From Desulfobacula sp. (GTDB taxonomy: Bacteria; Desulfobacterota; Desulfobacteria; Desulfobacterales; Desulfobacteraceae), in assembly GCF_021107415.1 (NCBI RefSeq), contig NZ_JAIOSW010000138.1:1-27602 (forward strand): a stretch of 27,602 nucleotides of DNA. The letters run 5' to 3'. Made by a program: the position numbers and the translations under genes. Under the pieces are notes generated by a model. It was given only the letters and a program-made list of their open reading frames with translations, did not search any database and was not told the DNA's origin. The first letter of the stretch is position 1. Each line of letters begins with the position of its first letter. This document shows positions 15,845-24,053 of the stretch, one piece after another.

Positions 15845-18670
15845 TTACAGCGCTTCTGTTACCAGAGGATGTTTTTTTAATACAATATCAGGACGTCCGG
15901 TTAGGCTGGCATAGATGATTCTTCCCATGAAAATAGGATCCCCGCCGGCAGTTACAGGTATCTGGTCTTTTGTTTTCAGTTCGACTTTCTGACAGCTGGT
16001 TCCGGAAGCCAAGGCCCTTTCTCTTACAATTCCAATCAGTTTTTTCCTGGCAAAACGATCTGCATCGTCAAAGTCTTTAAACTGACGGGTTCCGGCAATT
16101 CCTTCCACAATAAATCCGCCTTGATCCCCGGGTATGATTCTTAATTGTTTTTTTATGACCACATTACTGGTAATGGCACCTATGGCATTGGCCACATCGG
16201 CGTCATCCGGCAGGATGGCCCTGGCACCCAGGGGTTTGACTGCTTTGGGGAGAAAATACTTAATGGGAGCACCAATACCGATGACAGGCCGTTTAAAGTT
16301 TATGGAGACTTCATAGTGAGGATTTTTTTTGGTCAGCAGATTATGAATCAGAACTTTACATACCGGGCAGGTGTTCAGGGCTTCGGGATCTACCTCGTCA
16401 TCCAGCTGGCGTTTTAAAAGCTCAAGGGTTAACAGGTTAACCCCCATATCCAGGAGATGTCGGGTCAATTCGGGCATTTCTTTTTTTGCCAGAAAGGAAA
16501 ACATCTCACAGTATTTTCTGGCAATATGTCTGTCCCACTTAGTAAACTGTCCTGTGATATGCAAAAGGTCGGTCAATGTGAGTCCGCACCGCTGCAGGAT
16601 AAAATTTTCTTCAAGGCGCTGCAGAGGCAGGCTGCTGTCGGAATAGACATTGGTTTTTTGAACCAGTTCATCAATAGAATGCGGTCTTGTTTTCAGCAGG
16701 GAAATAATCTGTTTTTCCAGGGGAGTCAATTCAAGTTGTTTTACGGAACCTGTCACAGCAAGAATCTGCATCTTTCTGGTGGAGGTGGCATGATGCTGCA
16801 GGTTCTGGTTTAAGAATTTTAATGCATCTTTGGTCCCGGGAACCATTTGCCCCAGCCATGCAATGGGGGCCACTCTTTTAGGACCGATGAAAAATTCACC
16901 TTTTTCAAATTCGATCAGGCTGTCCCCGCCAAGACCGGCTGTTCTAATTTCAAGGGCTTTAACATGGGTTCTGTGCCCACCTACATTTGATCCCTGCTCG
17001 TTCAGCTTTACCAGGCTGTTGGTCAGAGCAGCCGTATCGGTTGTTGTTCCTCCCATGTCCACGACCAGCGCATCTTTAATACCGGTCAGATGTTTGGCCC
17101 CGGCAACGCTGGCAGCCGGTCCCGAAAGAATCGTTTCAACCGGTCGTTGTTTGGCCATGTCTGAACTCATCAAAGTTCCATCCCCTTTTACCACGACGAT
17201 AGGTGCATGAATACCACGGGCTGCCATGACTTTTTCAAGATCCAGCAGCAAACCGGCCAGCCGCGGAATAATCCTTGCATTGAGCATGGCGGTGATTGCC
17301 CGGGTCTGAAAATTCAAAGTGTCAGACAATTCATGACCGCAGGTTACAAAGCAACCGGTTTGTTGATGGATAATTTTTTTGACCTGAATTTCATGTTCAG
17401 GATTGATGGACCCTGCATAGCCGGATACGGCAAAGGCGGTCACCCCATAGTTTTCAACCATTTGTAAAGCTTTCTGTCTTACTTCATCCAGATCAATGGC
17501 AAGGAGTTGCCTGCCCGTGATTTCAAGCTGTCCTTTAATAACAGACTTTGGGTGGTGGGATATATCTTTATCAACACCAAGACCATATGGCGGCATGAGA
17601 ATCATTCCGACCTTCTGACCTTCGTTTTCAACAATAGCGTTGGTTGCAAGGGTTGTGGATAAAGAAACCAGTTCAATCCCATGCAATTTTTCCTGATCCA
17701 GCTTTTTTAAAGCAGAATTGATTCCTATGGTGAAATCCCATTTTGTGGTCAAAGACTTTGCTTTACAAAGCGTTTTCTTTTTTTCAAGGTCATAAATCAC
17801 CGCATCGGTGTATGTGCCGCCAGCATCAATACCCAAACCGATTTTTATATAAGAATCAATATGAATTTTCTGATCCTCGATTTCTATTCCGGAAGCGGTA
17901 TTATTTACCTTTGCATCAAGATCCAGGATGGGATTGGCAGACAATGTGGATTGTATGGCGTCAAACCCTATCACATGTTCCGGCGGCACAAAGAGAATAT
18001 CAGATGTTGAATGGTCGGCTGTGATCATTTTTTCGATCAATCCCTGGCCGCCTTTTATTTTTTCATAGTCCCAGTTGTATTCTCTGGCCATGTCTTTAGC
18101 GAATTTTTCATACCTGGGAGATGTTTTTGCACCGGTTTCAATAAAAGCCGCTCTTTGATAGTTTTTCTGCCATGAATTTAAGAAATCAAAGGTCTGTTGA
18201 GCCGCATCTTTGCCGTGTTTTTCAACAAGGTCATTAAATTCCAGTTTTTTTTCACCAAAATAGGCCCATTGCTTTTTCTGGGACATGGGCTCGGTTTTTT
18301 CTTCACACCATCCTGCTGAAAGATAATAGGTTCCCGGAAATTTTTTAAATTCATTTTTATATGCCTGATCTCCTCCTAAAAAGAGAGCAACACAGTCATG
18401 AACCTTGGGAATGAACAAAGGCACGGAGCGGGATTGAATCCCAATAGTTCCCTTAGCACAGATACCGTATCCTATGATAATACGGTCACATAAACCTTTT
18501 GCCGAGACTTCATCAATAGCTGCCTGAAGTTTTTCCTTGAGCAGTTTCGGATTATTGTGAAGCCCTGCTTCCAGAAATTTATAGTCTATATCAATCCCCA
18601 GCCTTTTGGCATTGTGTTTCATATCAATAGCCAGAACGGCGCAGGCAATGGCATAAGTTTTTTGTTTCAA
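15845..18670 (-). CDS. DUF1638-hydantoinase A/oxoprolinase (ASKHA ATPase) fusion protein
   Basis: This 941-residue soluble protein joins two modules. Residues about 1-235 are DUF1638, a domain common beside MttB genes, with conserved-looking Cys and His at C61, C71, HDC (91-93) and GWC (120-122). Residues about 277-840 are hydantoinase A/oxoprolinase-like ATPase: phosphate motifs IDAGGTYTDAV (281-291) and VDMGGTTTDTA (537-547) and an adenosine motif near IGIGAPI (797-803). A helical, winged-helix-like insert (650-720) and a CPVC motif (768-771) are extra. No hydantoinase B partner is present. Start: TTG 18670 with GGGG about 7 bases upstream; the next in-frame ATG would cut into DUF1638. True hydantoinase or oxoprolinase activity is doubtful. 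An ATP-driven accessory role for corrinoid methyltransferases is an inference from context, since RACE-type activators also use an ASKHA fold. Confidence 0.85.
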   Translation of the reverse strand: MKQKTYAIACAVLAIDMKHNAKRLGIDIDYKFLEAGLHNNPKLLKEKLQAAIDEVSAKGLCDRIIIGYGICAKGTIGIQSRSVPLFIPKVHDCVALFLGGDQAYKNEFKKFPGTYYLSAGWCEEKTEPMSQKKQWAYFGEKKLEFNDLVEKHGKDAAQQTFDFLNSWQKNYQRAAFIETGAKTSPRYEKFAKDMAREYNWDYEKIKGGQGLIEKMITADHSTSDILFVPPEHVIGFDAIQSTLSANPILDLDAKVNNTASGIEIEDQKIHIDSYIKIGLGIDAGGTYTDAVIYDLEKKKTLCKAKSLTTKWDFTIGINSALKKLDQEKLHGIELVSLSTTLATNAIVENEGQKVGMILMPPYGLGVDKDISHHPKSVIKGQLEITGRQLLAIDLDEVRQKALQMVENYGVTAFAVSGYAGSINPEHEIQVKKIIHQQTGCFVTCGHELSDTLNFQTRAITAMLNARIIPRLAGLLLDLEKVMAARGIHAPIVVVKGDGTLMSSDMAKQRPVETILSGPAASVAGAKHLTGIKDALVVDMGGTTTDTAALTNSLVKLNEQGSNVGGHRTHVKALEIRTAGLGGDSLIEFEKGEFFIGPKRVAPIAWLGQMVPGTKDALKFLNQNLQHHATSTRKMQILAVTGSVKQLELTPLEKQIISLLKTRPHSIDELVQKTNVYSDSSLPLQRLEENFILQRCGLTLTDLLHITGQFTKWDRHIARKYCEMFSFLAKKEMPELTRHLLDMGVNLLTLELLKRQLDDEVDPEALNTCPVCKVLIHNLLTKKNPHYEVSINFKRPVIGIGAPIKYFLPKAVKPLGARAILPDDADVANAIGAITSNVVIKKQLRIIPGDQGGFIVEGIAGTRQFKDFDDADRFARKKLIGIVRERALASGTSCQKVELKTKDQIPVTAGGDPIFMGRIIYASLTGRPDIVLKKHPLVTEAL

Positions 18671-18705
18671 TGGTTTACCCCGGTTTAAAGAATATTTTAT
18701 TTCTC

Positions 18706-18735
18706 ATAAAATACGCCCATTTGGTCGTGTGTCAA
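18706..18735 (-). promoter_or_regulatory. Sigma-70 promoter of the DUF1638-HyuA gene
   Basis: On the minus strand a consensus TTGACA (18735-18730), an 18-base spacer and TTTTAT (18711-18706) place the transcription start near 18699, giving a leader of about 29 bases. The gene therefore need not depend on the sigma-54 operon upstream. Confidence 0.5.
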
Positions 18736-18789
18736 TAAGCATGAACCGAAAAATCAGGAGAAATAATTTAAAGAATAAGTTCATTTTTT

Positions 18790-18818
18790 AAAAAAAACGG
18801 CAGCTTGCAAGGTAAGCC
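18790..18818 (-). terminator. Possible intrinsic terminator after the AOR/FAD operon
   Basis: On the minus strand GGCTT and AAGCT can pair (five pairs, one of them G-U) around a loop of seven bases, followed by GCCG and a run of eight T. The stem is short, so termination may be partial. It separates the sigma-54 operon from the promoter at 18706-18735. A second short stem (GGCTG/CAGCC, 18927-18939) lies closer to the FAD gene but lacks a good T run. Confidence 0.35.
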
Positions 18819-18847
18819 TTCACAACATTTTTCCTTTCTTGCTTTTT

Positions 18848-18961
18848 TTAGACAGTTTTTCTATATTTTTTTGAAATCATCAGGATAATTGGTACTGTCA
18901 TAAAAATGATAGAAATGGAAGAATAAGGCTGAACCAGCCGTTTCAAGGGATTTGCAGCAAT
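18848..18961 (-). pseudogene. Possible transporter C-terminal relic
   Basis: The 299 bases between the FAD oxidoreductase and DUF1638-HyuA genes hold a minus-strand frame of 37 codons. It has no start codon and encodes a polar stretch (NPLKRLVQPYSS), a hydrophobic segment (ISIIFMTVPIILMI) and a basic tail (SKKYRKTV, stop). This is the look of the last membrane helix and cytoplasmic tail of a permease. The family cannot be named, and chance is not excluded. Apart from this, the terminator and the promoter, nothing else was seen in the gap. Confidence 0.22.
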
Positions 18962-18969
18962 ATTTTATC

Positions 18970-20175
18970 TTATTTCAAAAATGTGTCCCCGCGTTCGTAA
19001 TCTCCTTCATTGAAACGGCTGTAGCGCAACGGATTGTCTTTATTGTCAATTTTTCCCATAACAATATCTGCTACTCTTTTGCCCGCTTCCGGCGCCATCA
19101 TGACACCACACCAGTAACCGCAGTTTAGATGAAAGCCCTCTATTTCATCGCTGGGGCCGATGACGGGCTTATCATCAGGAGTGTATACGTACATTCCTGC
19201 TGATACATCAATGTCATCAGCTTTTAAATCATCGGCAATGGTTTCAAAAAACGGATTTAGACGGGATGCCCGGTAAATGGATTCGGCTGCAAAATCCCAG
19301 TCTGTGGGCAGTTCATCTGCTGGCGGGCTTTCCGGTTCATCCGGATCCACCCATGCGCAGAGTACGCCGCCGGCTTCCGGCCGCCAATAGCTGTGGTTCT
19401 TAAGATCCACGGTAAAAGGCGCATCCAGAGGCACCAGGGGATGACTGGTTCTGATATAGGCTTTTTGCCGCCTCACCGTTGTTAACGGCATATCAAGTCC
19501 GGCCATTTTGCCGATGATCCCGGCATAGGGGCCTGCACAGTTGACCACAAGCCGTGTGCTGATCAGGCCCTTGTCTGTTTCTACGGTACAGATTCCCTGT
19601 CTGTCTTTCTGGATGCCGGTGACAATTGTTTTCATGAAAAATTCAACATTTTTTGCACCTTTTGCAAAGCCGTATGTGGTTTCATGGGTGGAAATCCATC
19701 CATCCCTGTTGTTGAATGTGGCTGCCAGAGCATTGGACGAAAGAAAGGAAAAGCGATCGTGAAGATCATCTCCCTTGATTAGTTCAGATCCGGGTATTCC
19801 AAGGGTCTGATAAGTTTGGATGGCTTTTTCAAGCTCCGGCACCTGAGTTTCGTCATCCGTGACAAACAGATAGCCTTTCTGGCGGAGATGAATGTCAATA
19901 TCAGATAACTCTACCACGTCCTTGAAATTTTCAAACATTTCCACACTGGGAAGGGCAATGTCGGCCATGGATTTTTCCGTGAACTGGGTGCGAAAACACT
20001 CGGCACTGACAGCTGTGGTAAGGCTTGACAGGCCGTCCCGTTTTTCAATCAGGATAACTTTCATACCGGTTTTGGACAGCCAGAAAGCCGTAGCCGTCCC
20101 CACGATGCCGCCGCCGATGACAACTGCATCTGCGGTTTTTATGTTAAAAGTCAGGGGAATCATTATTTTACTCAT
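18970..20175 (-). CDS. FAD-dependent amine oxidoreductase (DAO family, sarcosine/dimethylglycine dehydrogenase-like)
   Basis: This 401-residue cytoplasmic flavoprotein has the dinucleotide-binding motif VIGGGIVGTATA (19-30), the ribose-binding acidic residue in ILIEK (about 44) and a C-terminal FAD-binding segment (GMYVYTPDDKPVIGP, then GYWCGVMMAPEAGKRVAD). It is of the D-amino acid oxidase (DAO) fold class that includes sarcosine oxidase beta, glycine oxidase and dimethylglycine dehydrogenase. Such enzymes oxidise a secondary or tertiary amine to an imine, releasing an aldehyde after hydrolysis. It is the last gene of the leftward operon, 20 bases after AOR. In an anaerobe the electron acceptor is presumably a ferredoxin or electron transfer flavoprotein rather than oxygen. 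Substrate unknown; an N-methyl amino acid left after MttB demethylation is a fitting guess. Confidence 0.88.
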   Translation of the reverse strand: MSKIMIPLTFNIKTADAVVIGGGIVGTATAFWLSKTGMKVILIEKRDGLSSLTTAVSAECFRTQFTEKSMADIALPSVEMFENFKDVVELSDIDIHLRQKGYLFVTDDETQVPELEKAIQTYQTLGIPGSELIKGDDLHDRFSFLSSNALAATFNNRDGWISTHETTYGFAKGAKNVEFFMKTIVTGIQKDRQGICTVETDKGLISTRLVVNCAGPYAGIIGKMAGLDMPLTTVRRQKAYIRTSHPLVPLDAPFTVDLKNHSYWRPEAGGVLCAWVDPDEPESPPADELPTDWDFAAESIYRASRLNPFFETIADDLKADDIDVSAGMYVYTPDDKPVIGPSDEIEGFHLNCGYWCGVMMAPEAGKRVADIVMGKIDNKDNPLRYSRFNEGDYERGDTFLK

Positions 20176-20195
20176 TATCGTTTTCCTTTATATGC

Positions 20196-22082
20196 TTAAA
20201 TCATATTACTCAGACCAACACGGTCAAGCGTTTTTTGTGTCGGGATGCCATTTTTATCCCATCCCCGCGCACTATAATAGGCATCTAAAAGTTCATCCAA
20301 CTCTTCGAGGGTGATACAATATCCCTTGTTGGGCCCGCTTGGGGTTGGTTCTTCATAAAACCGAGCCGGTGGATAGTCTGATTTTCGGCCAAAATTTTTT
20401 ATTTCTCTTGCCGAAATCATCCGTGTCAGGTTCCATACTTTTTCAGATACTTTAAGCAGATCGTCCCAGGTTATTTTTTTTCCGGTGATAATAGAATAGA
20501 GTTCAGCATAATTTTCAACTTCAAACCCCAGCTCCATCATCTGGAGGCGGCAGCACCCAAGCATGTCAAAGGCCGGGCGGGTATGCTGGGAATCAATGAC
20601 AAATTTTGCTGAATCCACACCGGATACAACGGCTTTGGGCCTTTTATCACCGGAAGTCCCGGCAGAAATCAGGTCATGTACATTGGTGGCGGCACCCACC
20701 ACATCATGGCCCAAAACCCAGGCGCGGTTATGGTGAGCCCCTATATCTGCCGTCATATAGGCCAGCATCATGGAAGGCGCATTCCGGCATTCATATCCGG
20801 TCCATTCCAGGCCCTTGACATGAATGGCAAATTTTTCAGAGTTATTTCCGATTTTTTCAGAAGCAGTTTTAACCCCCTGGGCCAGCAGATCACCCAAGGT
20901 ATTCTGCCTTAAACTCATCAAATTTAACAGGTAAACAATGGAGTCAAGATCACCGAATTCAATAACCTTTTTTCCAATTTCATCTGCTGAAATCAGGCCC
21001 TTTTCAAAGCATTCAATGGTAAAAGCCGCAACAGAAGCTCCTGAGATGGTATCAATACCCAGCTCATCACACAGATAATTGGCATACGCCACCTCTTCAA
21101 CGGTTTTGAGCATGCAGCTGCCGCCAAACAGGGCGATAGTTTCAAATTCAGGACCTTCCATGTAAGCAGAGCCCAAATCAGTTTTAGTGTGACCGTATTT
21201 CCCACAGGGAGTGGGACAGCAATAACATCCTTTGTCTGTTATTTTCAGCCGTTCCAACACTTTTTTTCCATTAATCAGGTGGCTGTGGTCAATATGGGAT
21301 GTTTGAAAATTCTTTGCGGGAAAGGCACCGACTTCATTGACCCAGTCGGTAATACCGGCGGTCCCTTCCGGGGTCCACCCCTTAAATCCCGGCTTTTGAG
21401 AAACTTTTTTAAAGGCCTCTTTCCCTTTGGCATAGGCTTTTTCAACATCAAATACCGGGATGCTGCCCGTTCCTTTAACAGCAATAGCCTTGATATTTTT
21501 TGATCCCAGGACAGCGCCGATACCGGTTCGCCCGGCCTGACGTCCGAAATCGTGGGAAATGCAGGCAAATTTCACGAGCTTTTCTCCGGCAGGGCCGATG
21601 GTCAGTATCTGGAAGTCTTCTCCCAAATCTTTTTTCATCATCTCTTCGCAGGATAGAGAGCCTTGTCCCCAATAGGCTTTGGCTGGCCTGATTTCAATCT
21701 TATCATCTTCGATAAAAAGATAACTTGGGGCTGCGGCCTTTCCAGTGATTACAGCCATATCATAACCGGCATATTTTAAAGCCGGTCCAAAATGCCCTCC
21801 CATGTTTGAATCTGCATATCCGCCGGTAGCCGGAGACTTTGATCCAAAATGGGTTTTGCCGCTGGCCGGAAGAAAATGGCCGGATAAAGGGCCTGTGGCA
21901 ATAATAAAAAGATTGTTCTCTCCAAAGGGATCGGTATCCGGGGGCAGCTCTTCGTACAGGGTTTTTGCCACAAACCCCCTGCCGCCAATGAACTCTTCAC
22001 ACATTTTCTTAGACAGCGGTTCTTTTAAAAATTTTTCGCCATTAAGCTCAATCCGTAGAATTTTTCCTGCATAGCCATCCAT
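20196..22082 (-). CDS. aor: Tungsten-type aldehyde:ferredoxin oxidoreductase
   Basis: This 628-residue enzyme is of the AOR family (usual size about 600-620), which oxidises aldehydes to carboxylic acids using a tungsten bis-pterin cofactor and a [4Fe-4S] cluster. The cluster ligands are C286, C289 and C293 in CYCCPTPC, plus C511 in DMLGCC near the C-terminus. The N-terminal MDGYAGKILRIEL and the glycine-rich pterin-binding region (SKSPATGGYADSNMGGHFGP) are typical. ATG 22082 overlaps the stop codon of the ferredoxin gene by one base (TAATG), so the pair is translationally coupled like other AorA/AorB-type pairs. In this operon it would remove an aldehyde made by the FAD amine oxidoreductase and feed electrons to ferredoxin; this is an inference from context. 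Confidence 0.95.
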   Translation of the reverse strand: MDGYAGKILRIELNGEKFLKEPLSKKMCEEFIGGRGFVAKTLYEELPPDTDPFGENNLFIIATGPLSGHFLPASGKTHFGSKSPATGGYADSNMGGHFGPALKYAGYDMAVITGKAAAPSYLFIEDDKIEIRPAKAYWGQGSLSCEEMMKKDLGEDFQILTIGPAGEKLVKFACISHDFGRQAGRTGIGAVLGSKNIKAIAVKGTGSIPVFDVEKAYAKGKEAFKKVSQKPGFKGWTPEGTAGITDWVNEVGAFPAKNFQTSHIDHSHLINGKKVLERLKITDKGCYCCPTPCGKYGHTKTDLGSAYMEGPEFETIALFGGSCMLKTVEEVAYANYLCDELGIDTISGASVAAFTIECFEKGLISADEIGKKVIEFGDLDSIVYLLNLMSLRQNTLGDLLAQGVKTASEKIGNNSEKFAIHVKGLEWTGYECRNAPSMMLAYMTADIGAHHNRAWVLGHDVVGAATNVHDLISAGTSGDKRPKAVVSGVDSAKFVIDSQHTRPAFDMLGCCRLQMMELGFEVENYAELYSIITGKKITWDDLLKVSEKVWNLTRMISAREIKNFGRKSDYPPARFYEEPTPSGPNKGYCITLEELDELLDAYYSARGWDKNGIPTQKTLDRVGLSNMI

Positions 22083-22489
22083 TATTTACCCTCCGCTATA
22101 TTTTTTTCTTTAGATATTATAATTGCCTCTCTCGGGCAGACGGCTGCACATTCCCCGCAAAGAACACATTTGGCCGGCATGTCATCTTCGCCTTTAATAA
22201 TCATGACCGATTGGGGGCATGCTTCCACACATTCGTGGCAGGCAATGCATTCCTCCTCATTGATTCGGTAGATCCCATCTTTAAGCTCAATAGCTTCCAC
22301 CGGGCAGACTTCGGCGCATATGCCGCATTGATCACAAAAATGGATTTGATAGTGTCCAGGTGATGGAAACAGTCCTTCAATCCTCAACAATGCCCTGGAT
22401 GACGTGACTTGATTGAAATTTACTATGCTGCAGGCCAGTTTGCAGACACCACAGCCCGAGCAATTTTCATGATTAAATATTAATTTCAT
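22082..22489 (-). CDS. Four-cluster [4Fe-4S] ferredoxin-like subunit of AOR
   Basis: This 135-residue protein has sixteen cysteines arranged as four cluster-binding groups: CSGCGVCKLAC (10-20), CDQCGICAEVCP (from 52), CIACHECVEACP and CVLCGECAAVCP. This is the polyferredoxin layout seen in AOR partner subunits and in DmsB/HycB-like electron-transfer proteins. It is cytoplasmic, with no twin-arginine signal. It is coupled to AOR by a TAATG overlap and lies 32 bases after mttB copy 3. It most likely takes electrons from AOR and passes them to a soluble or membrane carrier. Confidence 0.93.
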   Translation of the reverse strand: MKLIFNHENCSGCGVCKLACSIVNFNQVTSSRALLRIEGLFPSPGHYQIHFCDQCGICAEVCPVEAIELKDGIYRINEEECIACHECVEACPQSVMIIKGEDDMPAKCVLCGECAAVCPREAIIISKEKNIAEGK

Positions 22490-22521
22490 TTTAATTTTAT
22501 CCTTTTATTTCATGTTTTTTG

Positions 22522-23958
22522 CTATATCCATGAGGCCTGCATTTTATCAAGCTCTTTGATTATTTCCTTTGGAAGCTGTCTTGGTTTATGCTCCATTTTT
22601 TTCAAAGTTAGAGCCTGTAGACGGTCTTCAAATTTTTTGCCACCCGCTTTCTCCCACTTATCATAAATAGACCGATCAAAAAGTTCTGAGTATTTTATCT
22701 GCCTGAAATGATCCATGGTATGTTTCTCCGTGAGATAGTGACCCCCCGGTCCCACCTTGTCAATCACATCAACGGCCAGGGTTTCCCTTGTAACCGGGAT
22801 ACCGTTCATAAAATGATGGACCGAGTCTACAATATCATGGGCCAAAACCATAAATTCAGGTGAGACCAGGCTGCCATGATCCATCCAGCTTGAACAGTCG
22901 TGAATCAGGCCTGAACCGACAGCGGCAGATGAAAGGCATTGAAATGCCACTTCAGCACCTGCCTGGGCATCACAGAATTTTGAATCGGTGGCTCCGGCGG
23001 TCCCAAAAAAAGGCAGTTGATAGTATTGAGCCATCTGTGCCATGGCGCCTGTCATGAGGCTGAGTTCAGTGGCACCATATGAAAAAATGGTTGTTTTCAT
23101 ATCCATTATGGTTGTAAATGCTCCATAAATAAAGGAGGCGCCCGGATTTACGAGCTGGTGGAGAACCAGGCCGCTTAGGGATTCTGAACTTCCCTGCACA
23201 ATGGTTCCGGCAAAGGTGGCCGGTGCTGATCCGCATGCCTGGGGTGCGGGAAAATTGATCAAAGGAATATTGTTTTCAGCACAGAAAATTACCTTATCCA
23301 CAGCAGGATCATAATAAAGCAGGGGGGAAATGGGTTCGGAATAATGGACAAGGCACGGGGCTTTGTCAAAATTCTCTTTGCCGCCGCACAGCAGAAGTCC
23401 CATTTCATAAATATCTTTCACACTGTTGGTGTCCTTGCAGCAGAATACAAGCGGTTTCGCACAATTTTGCAATGTATTTCTCACCACCACACGATCAGCA
23501 ATATCAGGGGGGACATCATCTGCCATACCAATAATCATGCACCAGTCAAAACGATCAAGGCCATCACATAAAGCGGCTGTTGCCTTAATATGGTCACTGG
23601 TAAACCTCATTCTTTTGTGGGTTTTGGGGTCCATATAATCGATGCAGTCAAGACTGGGGCCAAAATAGGAATTGTCCTTTTCAAGGAAAACCGTGCGTTC
23701 CCCTTTCTGGTTACCAAGAACCAGCCTGTGACTTGCTTTGGCAATGGCATCTTCCACCATCCATGAAGGGATTCTGACCCTGTTATTCTCTACTTTTGCC
23801 CCGGCCCCGTCAAGTATTTCAAGTCCCCTGGGATGTGTCATTTTAATGCCTGTCCGTTCTAAAACTTCCAATGTTGCAGCATGAATCCGGCTCACCTGCT
23901 CATCGTTAATAACGCGTAAACTCGGCTTAAAATATAGATCTTCTGTTGTTATACCCAT
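22522..23958 (-). CDS. MttB-family (non-pyrrolysine) methyltransferase, copy 3
   Basis: This 478-residue MttB superfamily member has no internal stop. Landmarks are an N-terminal helix (SRIHAATLEVLERTG), APQACGSAPATFAGTIVQG in the centre, GATDSKFCDAQAGAEVAF and the C-terminal GPGGHYLTEKHTMDHF. ATG 23958 is preceded by GGAGG at 6 bases; the TTG four codons upstream overlaps that site and is rejected. It is the second gene of the sigma-54 operon, after a 95-base gap that holds a small relic. The central motif (CGSAPATF) differs from that of copies 2 and 4 (AG[SA][TS][SA]P[LV]TM), which may mean another substrate. It presumably methylates a corrinoid protein encoded elsewhere, since none is in this operon. 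Confidence 0.92.
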   Translation of the reverse strand: MGITTEDLYFKPSLRVINDEQVSRIHAATLEVLERTGIKMTHPRGLEILDGAGAKVENNRVRIPSWMVEDAIAKASHRLVLGNQKGERTVFLEKDNSYFGPSLDCIDYMDPKTHKRMRFTSDHIKATAALCDGLDRFDWCMIIGMADDVPPDIADRVVVRNTLQNCAKPLVFCCKDTNSVKDIYEMGLLLCGGKENFDKAPCLVHYSEPISPLLYYDPAVDKVIFCAENNIPLINFPAPQACGSAPATFAGTIVQGSSESLSGLVLHQLVNPGASFIYGAFTTIMDMKTTIFSYGATELSLMTGAMAQMAQYYQLPFFGTAGATDSKFCDAQAGAEVAFQCLSSAAVGSGLIHDCSSWMDHGSLVSPEFMVLAHDIVDSVHHFMNGIPVTRETLAVDVIDKVGPGGHYLTEKHTMDHFRQIKYSELFDRSIYDKWEKAGGKKFEDRLQALTLKKMEHKPRQLPKEIIKELDKMQASWI

Positions 23959-23990
23959 TGTTTCCTCCAATAATTCACAGGTTTAAATTT

Positions 23991-24035
23991 TTAAAACGTT
24001 TCGGCAGTACCGGATACTTGCAGTCCCAATAACAT
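23991..24035 (-). pseudogene. Relic of an isomerase gene start (14 codons)
   Basis: A good ribosome site (GGGAGG) precedes an ATG at 24035 and the codons MLLGLQVSGTAETF with stop at 23991-23993. The first five codons match those of the isomerase gene at 8685 (MLLGLH). The two genes differ only at synonymous positions in the first 17 bases and share a GGAG site at about the same place. This suggests that an isomerase homologue once followed mttB copy 4 and was deleted, leaving its start. A short translated peptide is the alternative. Confidence 0.35.
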
Positions 24036-24053
24036 GTTTGCCTCCCGTTTTAG

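Noticed and set aside
15845..18670. Plain N-methylhydantoinase or 5-oxoprolinase annotation
   Set aside because: The DUF1638 fusion and absence of a B subunit make the direct enzymatic call unsafe, although the ATPase fold is clear.
23959..23970. TTG start for mttB copy 3
   Set aside because: The TTG overlaps the GGAGG ribosome site that serves ATG 23958.
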